Shown: positions 43,250 to 52,978 of the stretch, piece by piece | How the letters are laid out: every line of letters starts with the position of its first letter | How positions within the stretch are numbered: position 1 is the stretch's first letter | Assembly: GCF_016756495.1 (NCBI RefSeq) | Contig: NZ_AP023243.1 | Span: 1,926,501-1,990,500 of the forward strand | Origin: Mesorhizobium sp. 113-3-3 | Lineage (GTDB): Bacteria; Pseudomonadota; Alphaproteobacteria; Rhizobiales; Rhizobiaceae | Length of the DNA stretch: 64,000 nucleotides | Reading direction: 5' to 3' | Notes under the pieces: generated by a model | The model's database searches: none | Told to the model about the DNA's origin: nothing | What the model saw: only the letters and a program-made list of their open reading frames with translations | Position numbers and translations under genes: made by a program

Positions 43250-43283
43250 TCAATGACAGCAATGCCTGCATTGCTGTCATTGA
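43250..43283. repeat. Perfect 16-bp inverted repeat (operator or terminator)
   Basis: Arms 43250-43265 and 43268-43283 are perfect reverse complements, separated by 2 nt. It lies 7 nt after the ubiB stop codon and 44 nt before the antitoxin start. No T-run follows on the minus strand, so an operator for the antitoxin is at least as likely as a ubiB terminator. Confidence 0.7.
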
Positions 43284-43289
43284 GGGTGC

Positions 43290-44864
43290 TCAGAGCAGTT
43301 TCCAGGCGATATAGATCAGCGTCAGCGCGATCACCCACAGCGCCATACGGCCGGAGCGGCTGTAGCGCGCCTCGGCCTTGCCGATGGCGCGCGCCGTGGT
43401 CTCGTCGAAGCGCAGGCCGTGCTCGGCCATCAGGTCGATCTCGCGCGACAGCCGGTCGGTGCGCGCGGCAAGCTCAGGCGCCTGGCGGGCGAGGGTCAGC
43501 AGCGCCTTGGCGCCGTCGCGCGCATCGATCATCATGCCGCGCGGGCCGAGGTTTCCGGCGATCCAGCCGCCGACCACCGGCTCGGCCGTCTTCCACATGT
43601 TGAAGGCCGGATCGAGCGTGCGCGCCACGCCCTCGACCACCACCATGGTCTTCTGCAGCAGGATCAGTTCCGGCCGCGTCGCCATGTCGAAGAGTTCGGT
43701 CACCTCGAACAGCAGCGTCAGCAGCTTGGCCATGGAAATGGTTTCGGCCGGCTGGCCGTGGATCGGCTCGCCAATGGCGCGGATCGCTTGCGCGAAGGCC
43801 GCGACATTATGCTGGCGCGGCACGTAGCCGGCCTCGAAATGCACCTCGGCGACGCGCAGGTAGTCGCGCGTGATGAAGCCGTAGAGGATTTCGGCGAGGA
43901 AGCGGCGCTCCTTCTTGCCGAGACGTCCGGCAATGCCGAGATCGACGGCGACGATGGTGCCGTTGGCTTCGACGAACAGGTTTCCCGGATGCATGTCGGC
44001 ATGGAAGAAACCGTCGCGTAGCGTATGGCGCAGGAACGACTGGATGAGATTGGCGGCGATCGCCTTCAGATCATGGCCGGCCTCCTCCAGGCCTGCGATG
44101 TTGTTCATCTTGACGCCGTCGACCCATTCCATGGTCAGCACGTCGCGGCCGGTGCGCTCCCAGTCGACGGATGGCACGCGGAAGCCGGGGTCGTCCTTGG
44201 TGTTCTCCCCAAGTTCGGAGAGTGCCGCCGCCTCGAGGCGCAGATCCATCTCGATCTTGGTGGTCTGTGCCAGCGTTTCGGTCACCTCGACAGGCCGCAG
44301 CCGGCGCGAGGACGGGATGTATTTCTCCTGCAGGCGGGCGGCGAGGAAATAGCTTTCGAGATCCTGGAAGAAGCGGCGGCGCACGCCGGGCCGGATGACC
44401 TTCACCGCGACCTTGGTGGCGGCGCCGTCATGGATGGCTTCGGCGGCATGGACCTGGGCGATCGAAGCGGCGGCGACCGGGTCGCCGAACTCGGCGTAGA
44501 GATCGCCCACCTTGCGCCCGAGCGAGGCTTCGATGGCCGCTACCGCCTCGGCTCTCGGGAAGGTGTGCATCTTGTCCTGCAGCATGGCGAGATCGAGCGC
44601 CATGTCGTTGCCGACGACATCGGGCCGCGTCGCCAGGAACTGGCCGAGCTTGACGTAGGACGGGCCGAGCCGGACCACGGCCTTGGCCAGCCGGTCGCTG
44701 CGCTCATAGGCGAGCGCGCGGCGGCGGGTGAACAGCCGCGCCAGCCGCCAGCCGAATTTCGGCAGGCCGGAGAGTTCCTCGCCCGGCAGAGCGGCGATGA
44801 CGCCCTCGCGCACCAGCACCCAGCCGGCCCGTGCGAGCCTGAAACCGGCGCCGACGCTGCTCAT
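43290..44864 (-). CDS. ubiB: 2-polyprenylphenol 6-hydroxylase-type kinase-like protein UbiB
   Basis: The 524-aa ABC1/ADCK-family atypical kinase needed for ubiquinone synthesis or trafficking. The KxGQ motif is at 72-75 (YVKLGQFLATRPD), with HADMHPGNLFV in the catalytic loop and DLGIAGRLGKKERRF near the DFG-equivalent. The C-terminus ends with a transmembrane segment (about 506-524). ATG 44864 was preferred because length and MSSVGAGF fit the family. It follows ubiE by 67 nt and should be co-transcribed with it. Confidence 0.94.
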   Translation of the reverse strand: MSSVGAGFRLARAGWVLVREGVIAALPGEELSGLPKFGWRLARLFTRRRALAYERSDRLAKAVVRLGPSYVKLGQFLATRPDVVGNDMALDLAMLQDKMHTFPRAEAVAAIEASLGRKVGDLYAEFGDPVAAASIAQVHAAEAIHDGAATKVAVKVIRPGVRRRFFQDLESYFLAARLQEKYIPSSRRLRPVEVTETLAQTTKIEMDLRLEAAALSELGENTKDDPGFRVPSVDWERTGRDVLTMEWVDGVKMNNIAGLEEAGHDLKAIAANLIQSFLRHTLRDGFFHADMHPGNLFVEANGTIVAVDLGIAGRLGKKERRFLAEILYGFITRDYLRVAEVHFEAGYVPRQHNVAAFAQAIRAIGEPIHGQPAETISMAKLLTLLFEVTELFDMATRPELILLQKTMVVVEGVARTLDPAFNMWKTAEPVVGGWIAGNLGPRGMMIDARDGAKALLTLARQAPELAARTDRLSREIDLMAEHGLRFDETTARAIGKAEARYSRSGRMALWVIALTLIYIAWKLL

Positions 44865-44931
44865 GGCCGCACCCCGGCCGGTCCTTGAGACCGGCACGAG
44901 CCATATCCATGATGGGAAATGCGGGCCAGAA

Positions 44932-45708
44932 TCAAAGCTTCCAGCCCGAATGAAGCGCGGCAATGCCGCCGGAATAGTTGCGGAACGAAACGCGGTCGAA
45001 ACCGGCGCGGGAAATCATCGCCGCGAAATTCTGCTGGTTGGGGAATTTCGCGATCGATTCGACCAGATAGGAATAGGGCTCGCCGTCGCCGGTGACCATC
45101 TTGCCGATCCTGGGAATGGCGTTGAACGACCAGGCTTCATAGGCCTTGTCGAGCAGCGGCATTTCGACCTCGGAAAATTCCAGGCACAGGAACCGGCCGC
45201 CCGGCTTCAGCACGCGGAACGCTTCCGCGAGCGCGACATCGATGCGCGGCACGTTGCGGATGCCGAAAGCGATGGTGTAGGCGTCGAATGTGGCATCGGC
45301 AAAGGGCAGTTCCTCGGCATTGGCCTCGACAAAATCGGTGTTGCCGGACAGGCCCTTCTTTTGCGCCCTATCGCGGCCGACACCGAGCATCGAGCCGTTG
45401 ATGTCGAGCACCGTGGCGTGCGCGTTGCCATGGCTGGCATCGATGATGCGGAAGGCGATGTCGCCGGTGCCGCCGGCCACGTCCAGGACCTTCCAGCCCG
45501 GCCGCTTCGGCGGATTGAGCCAGGTGACCATGGCATCCTTCCACAGCCGGTGCAGGCCGGCCGACATCAGGTCGTTCATCAGGTCGTAGCGGTTGGCGAC
45601 CTTGTGGAAAACATCGTTGACCAGGGACTGCTTCTCGCCTTCCCCTACACGCTTGAAACCATAGGAGGTTTCCATGCCGCCCGCGGCCGTGGTTCTCTCA
45701 ACTGACAT
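44932..45708 (-). CDS. ubiE: Ubiquinone/menaquinone biosynthesis C-methyltransferase UbiE
   Basis: The 258-aa SAM-dependent methyltransferase has SAM-binding [14 protein letters not shown] (about 75-88), [23 protein letters not shown] and [14 protein letters not shown], the two UbiE signatures. It adds the C-methyl in ubiquinone (and, where made, menaquinone) synthesis. It is first in the ubiE-ubiB operon and divergent from add with 134 bp between. Confidence 0.96.
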   Translation of the reverse strand: MSVERTTAAGGMETSYGFKRVGEGEKQSLVNDVFHKVANRYDLMNDLMSAGLHRLWKDAMVTWLNPPKRPGWKVLDVAGGTGDIAFRIIDASHGNAHATVLDINGSMLGVGRDRAQKKGLSGNTDFVEANAEELPFADATFDAYTIAFGIRNVPRIDVALAEAFRVLKPGGRFLCLEFSEVEMPLLDKAYEAWSFNAIPRIGKMVTGDGEPYSYLVESIAKFPNQQNFAAMISRAGFDRVSFRNYSGGIAALHSGWKL

Positions 45709-45842
45709 TTTTTTGATCCGTCATAAAACCGGCGGGACCATAGCCGATCGATGCTGTGGGCGCTATTGTTTAAGGCGCGGTGTTCAGCCGCGCTTCCAGG
45801 TGGTGGGTTTTCAAGACCTGGACTGACCGACGGGATGTTTGA

Positions 45843-46817
45843 ATGCCTTTGAAAGCGGAACTGCACTGCCATATTGAAGGGGCAGCGGCGCCCGAACTCG
45901 TCATCCGGCAGGCGCAGAAATACGGCAAGGATACCTCACCCTATATCCAGAACGGTTCCTTCGTCTGGCACGATTTCACGTCCTTCCTCGCGGCTTACGA
46001 TTTTTCCGCCGATCTGTTCCGCACCGAGGAGGACTACGCCCGGCTGGCCGACCACTATCTGACCAGCCTTGCCCGCGACGGCGCCATCTATTCCGAAGTG
46101 TTCACCTCGCCGGACCATGCGACGAAAGCCGGCCTGTCGCCCAAGGCCTATACCGACGCGCTCGGCGAAGGCATGCTGCGCGCCAAGGCCAAGACCGGCA
46201 TTGAGGGCCGCATGATCGTCACCGGCGTGCGCCATGTCGGCGTCGAGTCGATCGAGCAGGCGGCGCGCTTCGCGGCGCGTTGCGGGCATCCGCTGGTCAC
46301 CGGCTTCGGCGTTGCCGGCGACGAGCGCATGGGCGAGATGGAAGACTATGTCAGGGCTTTCGAGATCGCGCGCGAGGCCGGGCTCGGCATCACCATCCAT
46401 GCCGGCGAACTGACGGGCTGGGAGACCGTGCAGGCGGCGCTCGACCATATCCGCCCCTCGCGCATCGGCCATGGCGTGCGCGCCATCGAGAATCCGGACC
46501 TTGTCCGGCGCATCGCCGACGAAGGCATCGTTCTGGAATGCTGCCCTGGTTCCAACATCGCGCTCAAGGTGTTCGATAGTTTTGCCGACCATCCGTTTCC
46601 GACCTTGCAGGCGGCCGGCTGCAAGGTGACGCTCAACTCCGACGACCCGCCCTATTTCTGGACCTCGCTGAAGCGCGAATACGATATCGCGGCGGAGCAT
46701 TTTGCGATGAACGAAAAGGCGCTTGCCGCCGTCACCAGAACCGCCATCGAAGCCGCCTTTGTCGACAGGAAGACCAAGGCGGCACTTCTTGCGCGGCTGA
46801 ACGGCGCGGCGCGCTGA
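45843..46817 (+). CDS. add: Adenosine deaminase
   Basis: A 324-aa zinc-dependent deaminase converting adenosine (and deoxyadenosine) to inosine. Metal and active-site residues are intact: His8/His10 (ELHCHIEG), His186 and Glu188 (HAGE), His210 (RIGHG), Asp267/Asp268 (SDDPP). It is shorter than E. coli Add (333 aa) but complete. Adenine deaminase specificity is a small possibility. It is followed by upp on the same strand, starting the nucleoside-salvage stretch. Confidence 0.92.
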   Translation: MPLKAELHCHIEGAAAPELVIRQAQKYGKDTSPYIQNGSFVWHDFTSFLAAYDFSADLFRTEEDYARLADHYLTSLARDGAIYSEVFTSPDHATKAGLSPKAYTDALGEGMLRAKAKTGIEGRMIVTGVRHVGVESIEQAARFAARCGHPLVTGFGVAGDERMGEMEDYVRAFEIAREAGLGITIHAGELTGWETVQAALDHIRPSRIGHGVRAIENPDLVRRIADEGIVLECCPGSNIALKVFDSFADHPFPTLQAAGCKVTLNSDDPPYFWTSLKREYDIAAEHFAMNEKALAAVTRTAIEAAFVDRKTKAALLARLNGAAR

Positions 46818-46942
46818 TTTTCTCCGACAAAGCTGTGGTCGGTTGCCGCCAGGCGGTTCCTTGGCCGCTTCATAGCCGCTAGGGTCGTTCCAACTGCCTG
46901 AAGCGCGTCCGCGCGCCGGGCGACACGCATCAGGAGAGCACC

Positions 46943-47572
46943 ATGAAGGGCGTCACCGTCGTCGACCACCCGCTTGTCCAGCACAAGCTGACCATCATGC
47001 GCAAGAAGGAGACGTCCACGGCCGGCTTCCGGCGGCTTTTGCGCGAGATATCGCTGCTACTCGGCTACGAGGTCACCCGCAATCTCGAACTGACCACCAC
47101 CACCATCGAGACCCCAATCGAGGAAATGGAAGCGCCGACGCTGGAGGGCAAGAAGCTGGTGTTCGCTTCGGTGCTGCGCGCCGGCAACGGCCTGCTGGAA
47201 GGCCTGCTCGACCTGGTGCCGGCGGCGCGCGTCGCCCATATCGGCCTCTACCGCGACCATGAGACGCTTGAGGCGGTCGAATATTTCTTCAAGGCGCCGA
47301 GCGACCTCGCCGACCGGCTGGTGATCGTCGTCGACCCTATGCTGGCGACGGCCAATTCGGCGATCGCGGCGATCGACAAGCTGAAAGGGCGCGGCGCCAC
47401 CAACATCCGCTTCCTCTGCCTTCTGGCGGCGCCCGAGGGTATCGAGCGCTTCACCAAGGCGCATCCGGACGTTCCGGTCTTCACGGCGTCCATCGACCGC
47501 CAGCTCAACGAGAAGGGCTACATCATGCCCGGCCTCGGCGACGCCGGCGATCGCATGTACGGGACGAAATAG
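46943..47572 (+). CDS. upp: Uracil phosphoribosyltransferase
   Basis: A 209-aa enzyme converting uracil and PRPP to UMP. The PRPP loop is [11 protein letters not shown], where the common DPMLATGGS has Ala-Asn replacing two glycines, a variant found in related bacteria. The C-terminal uracil-binding [17 protein letters not shown] is intact. It pairs with add and the pyrimidine degradation genes to the right. A GGAGAG site precedes the ATG. Confidence 0.94.
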   Translation: MKGVTVVDHPLVQHKLTIMRKKETSTAGFRRLLREISLLLGYEVTRNLELTTTTIETPIEEMEAPTLEGKKLVFASVLRAGNGLLEGLLDLVPAARVAHIGLYRDHETLEAVEYFFKAPSDLADRLVIVVDPMLATANSAIAAIDKLKGRGATNIRFLCLLAAPEGIERFTKAHPDVPVFTASIDRQLNEKGYIMPGLGDAGDRMYGTK

Positions 47573-47688
47573 CACGAGCTGGCTCGGTGCGATTTACCGA
47601 ATGTTTACGCAACGGCGCGGTTTTGGCGCCCGTTAAAGCGGCAAACACCATCCGGCGCTAAAGGATCGACCGTAACAAAGGCCGATCC

Positions 47689-48252
47689 ATGCTGCGCAAG
47701 CTTCTCATCCTCAGCGTCTTTGCCGGGACATCGGCATCGATCCCTGTCGTCTATCAATCGAATCCGCAGATCTTCGAAAACCTGCTGAAATCGACGGTGA
47801 CGGCCAGGCCCGAGGTCGAGGCACAACCGCAAGTCAACCTGGCGTCGGTTCCCGACAAGCCGGTGGCGCCGCTGCCGACCGGCCGCAAGGTTGTCGTCGC
47901 CGCGGACGGGCGCGGACATTTCTCGTCGACCTTCAAGTTAAACGGCCGTCAAGTCGACGGCATGATCGACACCGGCGCCACCCTCGTGGCGGTCAACACG
48001 TCGACGGCACGCCGGATCGGGCTGTCGCTCAATCCGTCGGATTTCAGCTATGAGGTGAACACCGCCAACGGCTCGATCAAGGCGGCGGTGGTGACGATCG
48101 ATCGCCTGCAGATCGGCAGCATCAGCGTCGACGGCGTGCAGGCCATCGTGCTCGACGACAAGGCGCTGCAAACCAATCTGATCGGCATGAGCTTCCTCAG
48201 CCGGCTCGGCAAATTCCAGGCCGAAAACGGCACGCTGCTGCTTGTCCAATAA
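47689..48252 (+). CDS. Retropepsin-like membrane-anchored aspartic protease (TIGR02281 family)
   Basis: The 187-aa protein has an N-terminal membrane anchor or uncleaved signal (about 4-22), a Pro-rich linker, and a retropepsin-type domain with the catalytic DTGA at 94-97 and a later hydrophobic-Gly FLSRLG block. It presumably dimerises to form the active site in the periplasm, as known for rhizobial single-domain aspartic proteases. Substrates are unknown. It is convergent with deoA. Confidence 0.85.
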   Translation: MLRKLLILSVFAGTSASIPVVYQSNPQIFENLLKSTVTARPEVEAQPQVNLASVPDKPVAPLPTGRKVVVAADGRGHFSSTFKLNGRQVDGMIDTGATLVAVNTSTARRIGLSLNPSDFSYEVNTANGSIKAAVVTIDRLQIGSISVDGVQAIVLDDKALQTNLIGMSFLSRLGKFQAENGTLLLVQ

Positions 48253-49572
48253 TCAACCGCGCGGCAGGATCCGCCGGATGACGGTTTTGTCCGCCGGTGG
48301 TTTCGAGGCGCCGATCGCATAGGCCGAAACCACGGCGGCTGCGGCCGCCTCGGCATCGGCGGGCGAGCGGGCATGGATCAGCGCCAGCGCGTCTCCGGCA
48401 TGGACTTCCGCGCCTATGGGCAGCAGCCTGGTGATGCCGACGCTGGGGTCGATCTTGTCGTCAGGCCTCGTGCGCCCGCCGCCCAGGCCGACCACCGCAA
48501 GGCCGATGTCGCGCGTGGCGATGCCGGTGACGAAACCGCCCGTCGTCGCCTTGACCGGCAATTCCGTTGGCGCGTCGGGCAGATATTTTTCCGGCTTCTC
48601 GATGAAATCCGCGGGGCCGCCTAGCACCGCCACCATGCGCGCGAAGGTGGCGGCGGCGCGGCCGCTGGCGAGCGTCTCGGTGGCGCGCCGCAAACCGTCC
48701 TGGTTGGACGACACCAGTCCCGTCGACTGCAGCATCTCGGCGGCCAGCGCCAGCGTCACGTCCTCCAGCCGCCGGTCGCGCAGGCGGCCGGTGAGGAAAT
48801 CGACGGCGTTGCGCACCTCGACGGCATTGCCGGCGGAAGAGGCCAGCGGCTCGTTCATGCCGGTGATCAGCGCCGAAACCTTCAGCCCGGCGCCGCTGGC
48901 GACTTCGACGAGGCTGTTGGCGAGCGCGGTCGCGTCCCGCGACTTCTCCATGAAGGCGCCGTTGCCGACCTTGACGTCGAGCACCAGCGAACCCAGGCCG
49001 GCGGCCAGCTTCTTCGACAGGATCGAGGCGGTGATCAGTGGCACCGATTCCACGGTGCCGGTGACGTCGCGGATGGCATAGAGCCGGCGGTCGGCGGGCG
49101 CCAAATCGGCGGTCTGGCCGATGATGGCGCAGCCCGTTTCCAGCACCGCCTGGCGAAACAGCGCGATATCGGGCTGGCTGGCATAGCCGGGGATCGCATC
49201 CATCTTGTCCAGCGTGCCGCCTGTATGGCCAAGGCCACGGCCCGAAATCATCGGTACATAGGCCCCGCATGCGGCCACGATCGGGGCCAGCATCAGCGAG
49301 ACATTGTCGCCGACGCCGCCGGTCGAATGCTTGTCGGTGACCGGGCCGGGCAGGTTCGACCAGTCGAGCACATCGCCGGAATCGCGCATGGCCAGCGTCA
49401 ACGCGACGGCCTCGTCGCGGTTCATGCCATTGAAGAACACCGCCATGGCGAAAGCCGCGGCCTGGCCATCGGTGACGGCGCCCGAGGTCAGGCCGTCGAT
49501 GAAGGCTGCGATTTCACCGGCCGATAGCCTGTGGCCGTCTCGCTTGTGGCGGATGATTTCCTGCGGAAGCAT
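48253..49572 (-). CDS. deoA: Thymidine phosphorylase
   Basis: The 439-aa enzyme phosphorolyses thymidine (and deoxyuridine) to base and 2-deoxyribose-1-phosphate. The family signature TDKHSTGGVGDNVS is at about 82-95, and SGRGLGHTGGTLDK follows. It begins at ATG 49572, sharing one base with the punA stop (TGATG), so it is coupled. It is the last gene of the nup-cdd-punA-deoA operon. No deoC was seen in the window. Confidence 0.95.
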   Translation of the reverse strand: MLPQEIIRHKRDGHRLSAGEIAAFIDGLTSGAVTDGQAAAFAMAVFFNGMNRDEAVALTLAMRDSGDVLDWSNLPGPVTDKHSTGGVGDNVSLMLAPIVAACGAYVPMISGRGLGHTGGTLDKMDAIPGYASQPDIALFRQAVLETGCAIIGQTADLAPADRRLYAIRDVTGTVESVPLITASILSKKLAAGLGSLVLDVKVGNGAFMEKSRDATALANSLVEVASGAGLKVSALITGMNEPLASSAGNAVEVRNAVDFLTGRLRDRRLEDVTLALAAEMLQSTGLVSSNQDGLRRATETLASGRAAATFARMVAVLGGPADFIEKPEKYLPDAPTELPVKATTGGFVTGIATRDIGLAVVGLGGGRTRPDDKIDPSVGITRLLPIGAEVHAGDALALIHARSPADAEAAAAAVVSAYAIGASKPPADKTVIRRILPRG

Positions 49573-50381
49573 CAGGTCTCCAGCAGTCCGTCGCGGAACA
49601 CCCTGTGCAGGACCGTGGCCAGCCGCGACCCGCCGACCGGCGCCATGTCCTTGGTCTCCTGGTGCGAAAGTTCGGCTCCGGTCATGCCGGCCGCCAGATT
49701 GGTGATGACCGAGCAGGCAGCGACACGCAAGCCAAGGAAGCGGGCGAGAATGACTTCCGGCACGGTCGACATGCCCACGGCGTTGGCGCCCATGATGCGC
49801 GCCATGCGGATTTCGGCCGGCGTTTCGAAACACGGGCCGGAAAACCACATATAGACGCCCTTGTGCAGCGCGGTGCCGGTCGCCTTCGCGGCGCCTTCGA
49901 TCGCCTTGCGGATGCCTGCGTCATAGGCTTCGGTCAGGCCGACGAAGCGGCGGTCGCTCGGCTCGCCGATCAGCGGGTTGCTGCCGGAGAAATTGATGTG
50001 GTCGGTGATCATCATCACCGAGCCCGGCGGCATGTCCGGGTCGACCGAACCGGCGGCATTGGTGAGGATCAGCTTGGTGATGCCGATACCGGCGAGCACC
50101 TCCAGCACCGGCCGCATCGCCGCCGCGTTGCCGTGCTCGTAGTAATGGGCGCGGCCGGACAGCATCAGCACCGGCGTGCCGGCAAACAGGCCCGCCACCA
50201 CTTCGCCAGCATGGCCGCTGACGCCGCTCCTGGGGAAACCTGGCAGGTCGGCATAGGGGACGCGGATCGGGTGCTCGATCCGGTCGACAAGGACGCCGAG
50301 GCCCGATCCCAGCACCAGCGCCGTCGTCGGCGCCAAGCCGTCCAGCCTTTCGATCAGATGGTCCACGGCCTTTTCGGTCAT
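49572..50381 (-). CDS. punA: Purine nucleoside phosphorylase (type I, PunA-like)
   Basis: A 269-aa phosphorylase of the trimeric mammalian-like PNP family, converting inosine, guanosine and their deoxy forms to base and (deoxy)ribose-1-phosphate. Motifs: LVLGSGLGVL near the start, GHAGEVVAG, TNAAGSVDPDMPPGSVM, and ITNLAAGM near the C-terminus. Its stop is fused to the deoA start. It lies 30 nt downstream of cdd. Confidence 0.93.
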   Translation of the reverse strand: MTEKAVDHLIERLDGLAPTTALVLGSGLGVLVDRIEHPIRVPYADLPGFPRSGVSGHAGEVVAGLFAGTPVLMLSGRAHYYEHGNAAAMRPVLEVLAGIGITKLILTNAAGSVDPDMPPGSVMMITDHINFSGSNPLIGEPSDRRFVGLTEAYDAGIRKAIEGAAKATGTALHKGVYMWFSGPCFETPAEIRMARIMGANAVGMSTVPEVILARFLGLRVAACSVITNLAAGMTGAELSHQETKDMAPVGGSRLATVLHRVFRDGLLET

Positions 50382-50411
50382 TGCAGCCCGCTCTTCATTT
50401 CAGCCAATTCT

Positions 50412-50804
50412 TCACTTGAGAATATCGCCGCGGAAGCCACAGGGCAGCATGTCGCCCATGGTGACGGTTTCGGCGACGCCCGTATTGTCGCAGAGGTAGA
50501 GTTTTGTGTCCGGCTGGCAGAATTCGGCCAGCCGCTGGCGGCAGCCGCCGCAAGGCGAGCATTTGGCCATGCGTTCGGCGAGGACCGCGATTTCCACGAT
50601 CTTGCCACCGCCGCCCATGATGTAGTGGCCAAGCGCGGTGGTCTCGGCGCACCAGCCTTCGGGATAGGAGGCGACTTCGATGTTGGCCCCGGCGAAGACG
50701 CGTCCGTCCTCGGTGCGCAAGGCAGCGCCCACCGGGAATTTCGAGTAGGGCGCGTAGGCCTTGGCCATGGCGGTCCTGGCCGCTTCGAACAGATCATGCG
50801 ACAT
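50412..50804 (-). CDS. cdd: Cytidine deaminase
   Basis: A 130-aa zinc enzyme turning cytidine and deoxycytidine into uridine forms. The catalytic Cys-x-Glu is WCAET (Cys52, Glu54) and the other zinc ligands are in PCGGC (Cys85, Cys88). It starts at ATG 50804, and a longer upstream open frame is a fortuitous extension. It is 61 nt downstream of the permease nupQ and upstream of punA, linking uptake and deamination. Confidence 0.95.
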   Translation of the reverse strand: MSHDLFEAARTAMAKAYAPYSKFPVGAALRTEDGRVFAGANIEVASYPEGWCAETTALGHYIMGGGGKIVEIAVLAERMAKCSPCGGCRQRLAEFCQPDTKLYLCDNTGVAETVTMGDMLPCGFRGDILK

Positions 50805-50865
50805 GTCAGTTGTTCTCTCCGATGATCGTGTCCAAAACCCGGCGCTTTCGCTGGGCCGCCGACGT

Positions 50866-51837
50866 TCAGCGTTCCTTGACGTAGGGCACGCCACCGGCAC
50901 GCGGCGGGATGGCCTTGCCGATGAAACCGGCAAGCAGGATGACGGTGAGGATATAGGGCAAGGCCTGCATGAACTGCACCGGCACCTTGCCGATGATCGG
51001 CAGCGGCGAGCCCTGCAGGCGGATCGCCGCCGCATCGAGGAAGCCAAACAGCAGGCAGGCGAACATGGCGTTGACCGGCTTCCATTTGGCGAAGATCAGT
51101 GCTGCCAGCGCGATGTAGCCCTTGCCGGCGGTCATGTCCTTCACGAAGCCGCCATTCTGCACCATCGACAGGTAGGCGCCGGCGACGCCGGTGAGGATGC
51201 CGGTGCAGATCAGGGCGCGGTAGCGCAGCCAGGCGACCGAAATGCCGGCGGTGTCGACGGCGGCCGGATTCTCGCCGACGGCGCGCAATCTGAGGCCGAA
51301 GCGGGTGCGGAACAGCACCCACCAGGTGAACGGCACCATCAGGAAGGCGACGTAGACCAGCAGCGAATGGCCCGAGATCAGTTCCGCATAGATCGGCCCG
51401 ATGACGGGCACGTCCCTGACCGCTTCGGCGCCGGGCCAGACAATCGCGTCGAACCGCTCGCCCGGCTGCAGCGCCGGCGTGCGCCCGCCCTGCTGGAACC
51501 AGGCCTGGCCGAGGATGATGGTCGAGCCGGCGGCGATGAAATTGATGGCCACGCCAGACACGATCTGGTTGCCGCGGTGGGTGATCGAGGCGAAGCCGTG
51601 CACCATGGCGAAGGCGACAGAGATCAGGATGGCCATGCCGAGGCCGATAAAGGCCGAATGGAAGACGGAAGCAGCCGCCGCGCCGGCGAAGGCGCCGACC
51701 AGCATCTTGCCTTCCAGCCCGATGTCGAAGATGCCGGAACGCTCGGAAAAGAGGCCGGCGAGGCATGCGAGCAGCAATGGCACCGACAAGCGGATGGTCG
51801 AGTCCAGTATCTGCACGATGGCGATAAAGACATCCAT
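50866..51837 (-). CDS. Nucleoside ABC transporter permease (NupQ/YufQ-like)
   Basis: A 323-aa membrane protein with about 9 transmembrane segments. The family fingerprint is FSERSGIFDIGLEGKMLVGAFAGAAAA near the start and later VGENPAAVDTAGISV. Such permeases pair with NupP-like permeases in BMP-dependent nucleoside importers of Bacillus and relatives. The start (MDVFIAI) is 1 nt from the nupP stop. Context with cdd, punA and deoA supports a nucleoside as substrate. Confidence 0.87.
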   Translation of the reverse strand: MDVFIAIVQILDSTIRLSVPLLLACLAGLFSERSGIFDIGLEGKMLVGAFAGAAAASVFHSAFIGLGMAILISVAFAMVHGFASITHRGNQIVSGVAINFIAAGSTIILGQAWFQQGGRTPALQPGERFDAIVWPGAEAVRDVPVIGPIYAELISGHSLLVYVAFLMVPFTWWVLFRTRFGLRLRAVGENPAAVDTAGISVAWLRYRALICTGILTGVAGAYLSMVQNGGFVKDMTAGKGYIALAALIFAKWKPVNAMFACLLFGFLDAAAIRLQGSPLPIIGKVPVQFMQALPYILTVILLAGFIGKAIPPRAGGVPYVKER

Positions 51838-51838
51838 C

Positions 51839-52978
51839 TCAGGCGCCCTTTCCCTTGACCGCTTCCATGCCGACCGACCGCGGACTGAACGAGGCGAACA
51901 GCGCCTGGATGTAAGGCCTGAACATGTGTTCGAGCGCACCGGCGAACAGGATCACCAAGCCCTGGATAATGACGATCATGTCGCGGCTGATCGCCGGCAT
52001 CTCGAAGGCGAGTTCGGCGCCGCCCTGATAGAGCATGCCGAACAGGATCGCCGCCAGTACGATTCCGACCGGGTGCAGACGTCCCATCAGGGCCACGGCG
52101 ATACCGACGAAGCCGGCGCCGGAGACGAAGTCGATCGCGACATTGTGCTGGTCGCCCATCACCGGATTGAGCGCCATCATGCCGGCGAGCGCGCCGGAGA
52201 TCATCATCGCGGTGATGATGATGCGGGTTTCCGAAATGCCGGCATAGCGCGCCGCCTTGGGGCTGTGGCCATAGGTGCGCATTTCATAGCCGAGCTTGGT
52301 GCGCCAGATCAGCAGCCAGACCAGGAAGGCCATGAGCAGCGCCAGCAGGAAGGTGACGTTGAGCGGCGCCGAGCGGATCTTGGCGCCGAACAGTTCGATG
52401 ATCCAGTTGAGTTTTGGCAGTTCGGCGCCGGCAAGGAAGTTGCGGGTCTGCGGCGCCTGCGACCCCGCCGGCTTCAATGGCCCAACCAGCAGATAGACCA
52501 TGATCGACGCGGCGATGAAGTTGAACATGATGGTGGTGATGACGATGTGCGAGCCGCGCCTGGCCTGAAGGTAGGCGGGGATAAGCGCCCACAAGGCGCC
52601 CACAAGCGCCGAAGCGACGATGGCCATCGGAAATGTCAGCCACCAGGGCAGCGTGCTGTCGAAGGACAGGCAGACGATGGCGATGCCGAGGCCGGCTATG
52701 TAGGCCTGTCCCTCGGTGCCGATGTTGAACAGGCCGCAATGCGCCGCCACTGCCACCGAAAGTCCCGTGAAGATGAAGGTGGTGGCATAGAAGAGGGTGA
52801 AGGCGATGCCTGTCCCCTTGCCGAAGGCGCCCTCGACCAGGACGACGGCGGCGCGGAACGGGTTCTCGCCGACCAGGAGCACGACGAAGCCGGCGACGAT
52901 GAAGGCCACCGCCAGGTTGATCAGCGGGATCAGCCCATAATCGGCCCAGGCCGGCAGTTTGGCGTATGGCGTGCTCAA
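51839..52978 (-). CDS. Nucleoside ABC transporter permease (NupP/YufP-like)
   Basis: A 379-aa membrane protein with about 10 transmembrane segments. Signature stretches: FTGLSVAVAAHCGLFNIGTEGQAYIAG and ETRIIITAMMISGALAG. It forms the channel with the NupQ-like permease. It overlaps the ATPase gene by 4 nt, so the two are translationally coupled. Confidence 0.87.
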   Translation of the reverse strand: MSTPYAKLPAWADYGLIPLINLAVAFIVAGFVVLLVGENPFRAAVVLVEGAFGKGTGIAFTLFYATTFIFTGLSVAVAAHCGLFNIGTEGQAYIAGLGIAIVCLSFDSTLPWWLTFPMAIVASALVGALWALIPAYLQARRGSHIVITTIMFNFIAASIMVYLLVGPLKPAGSQAPQTRNFLAGAELPKLNWIIELFGAKIRSAPLNVTFLLALLMAFLVWLLIWRTKLGYEMRTYGHSPKAARYAGISETRIIITAMMISGALAGMMALNPVMGDQHNVAIDFVSGAGFVGIAVALMGRLHPVGIVLAAILFGMLYQGGAELAFEMPAISRDMIVIIQGLVILFAGALEHMFRPYIQALFASFSPRSVGMEAVKGKGA

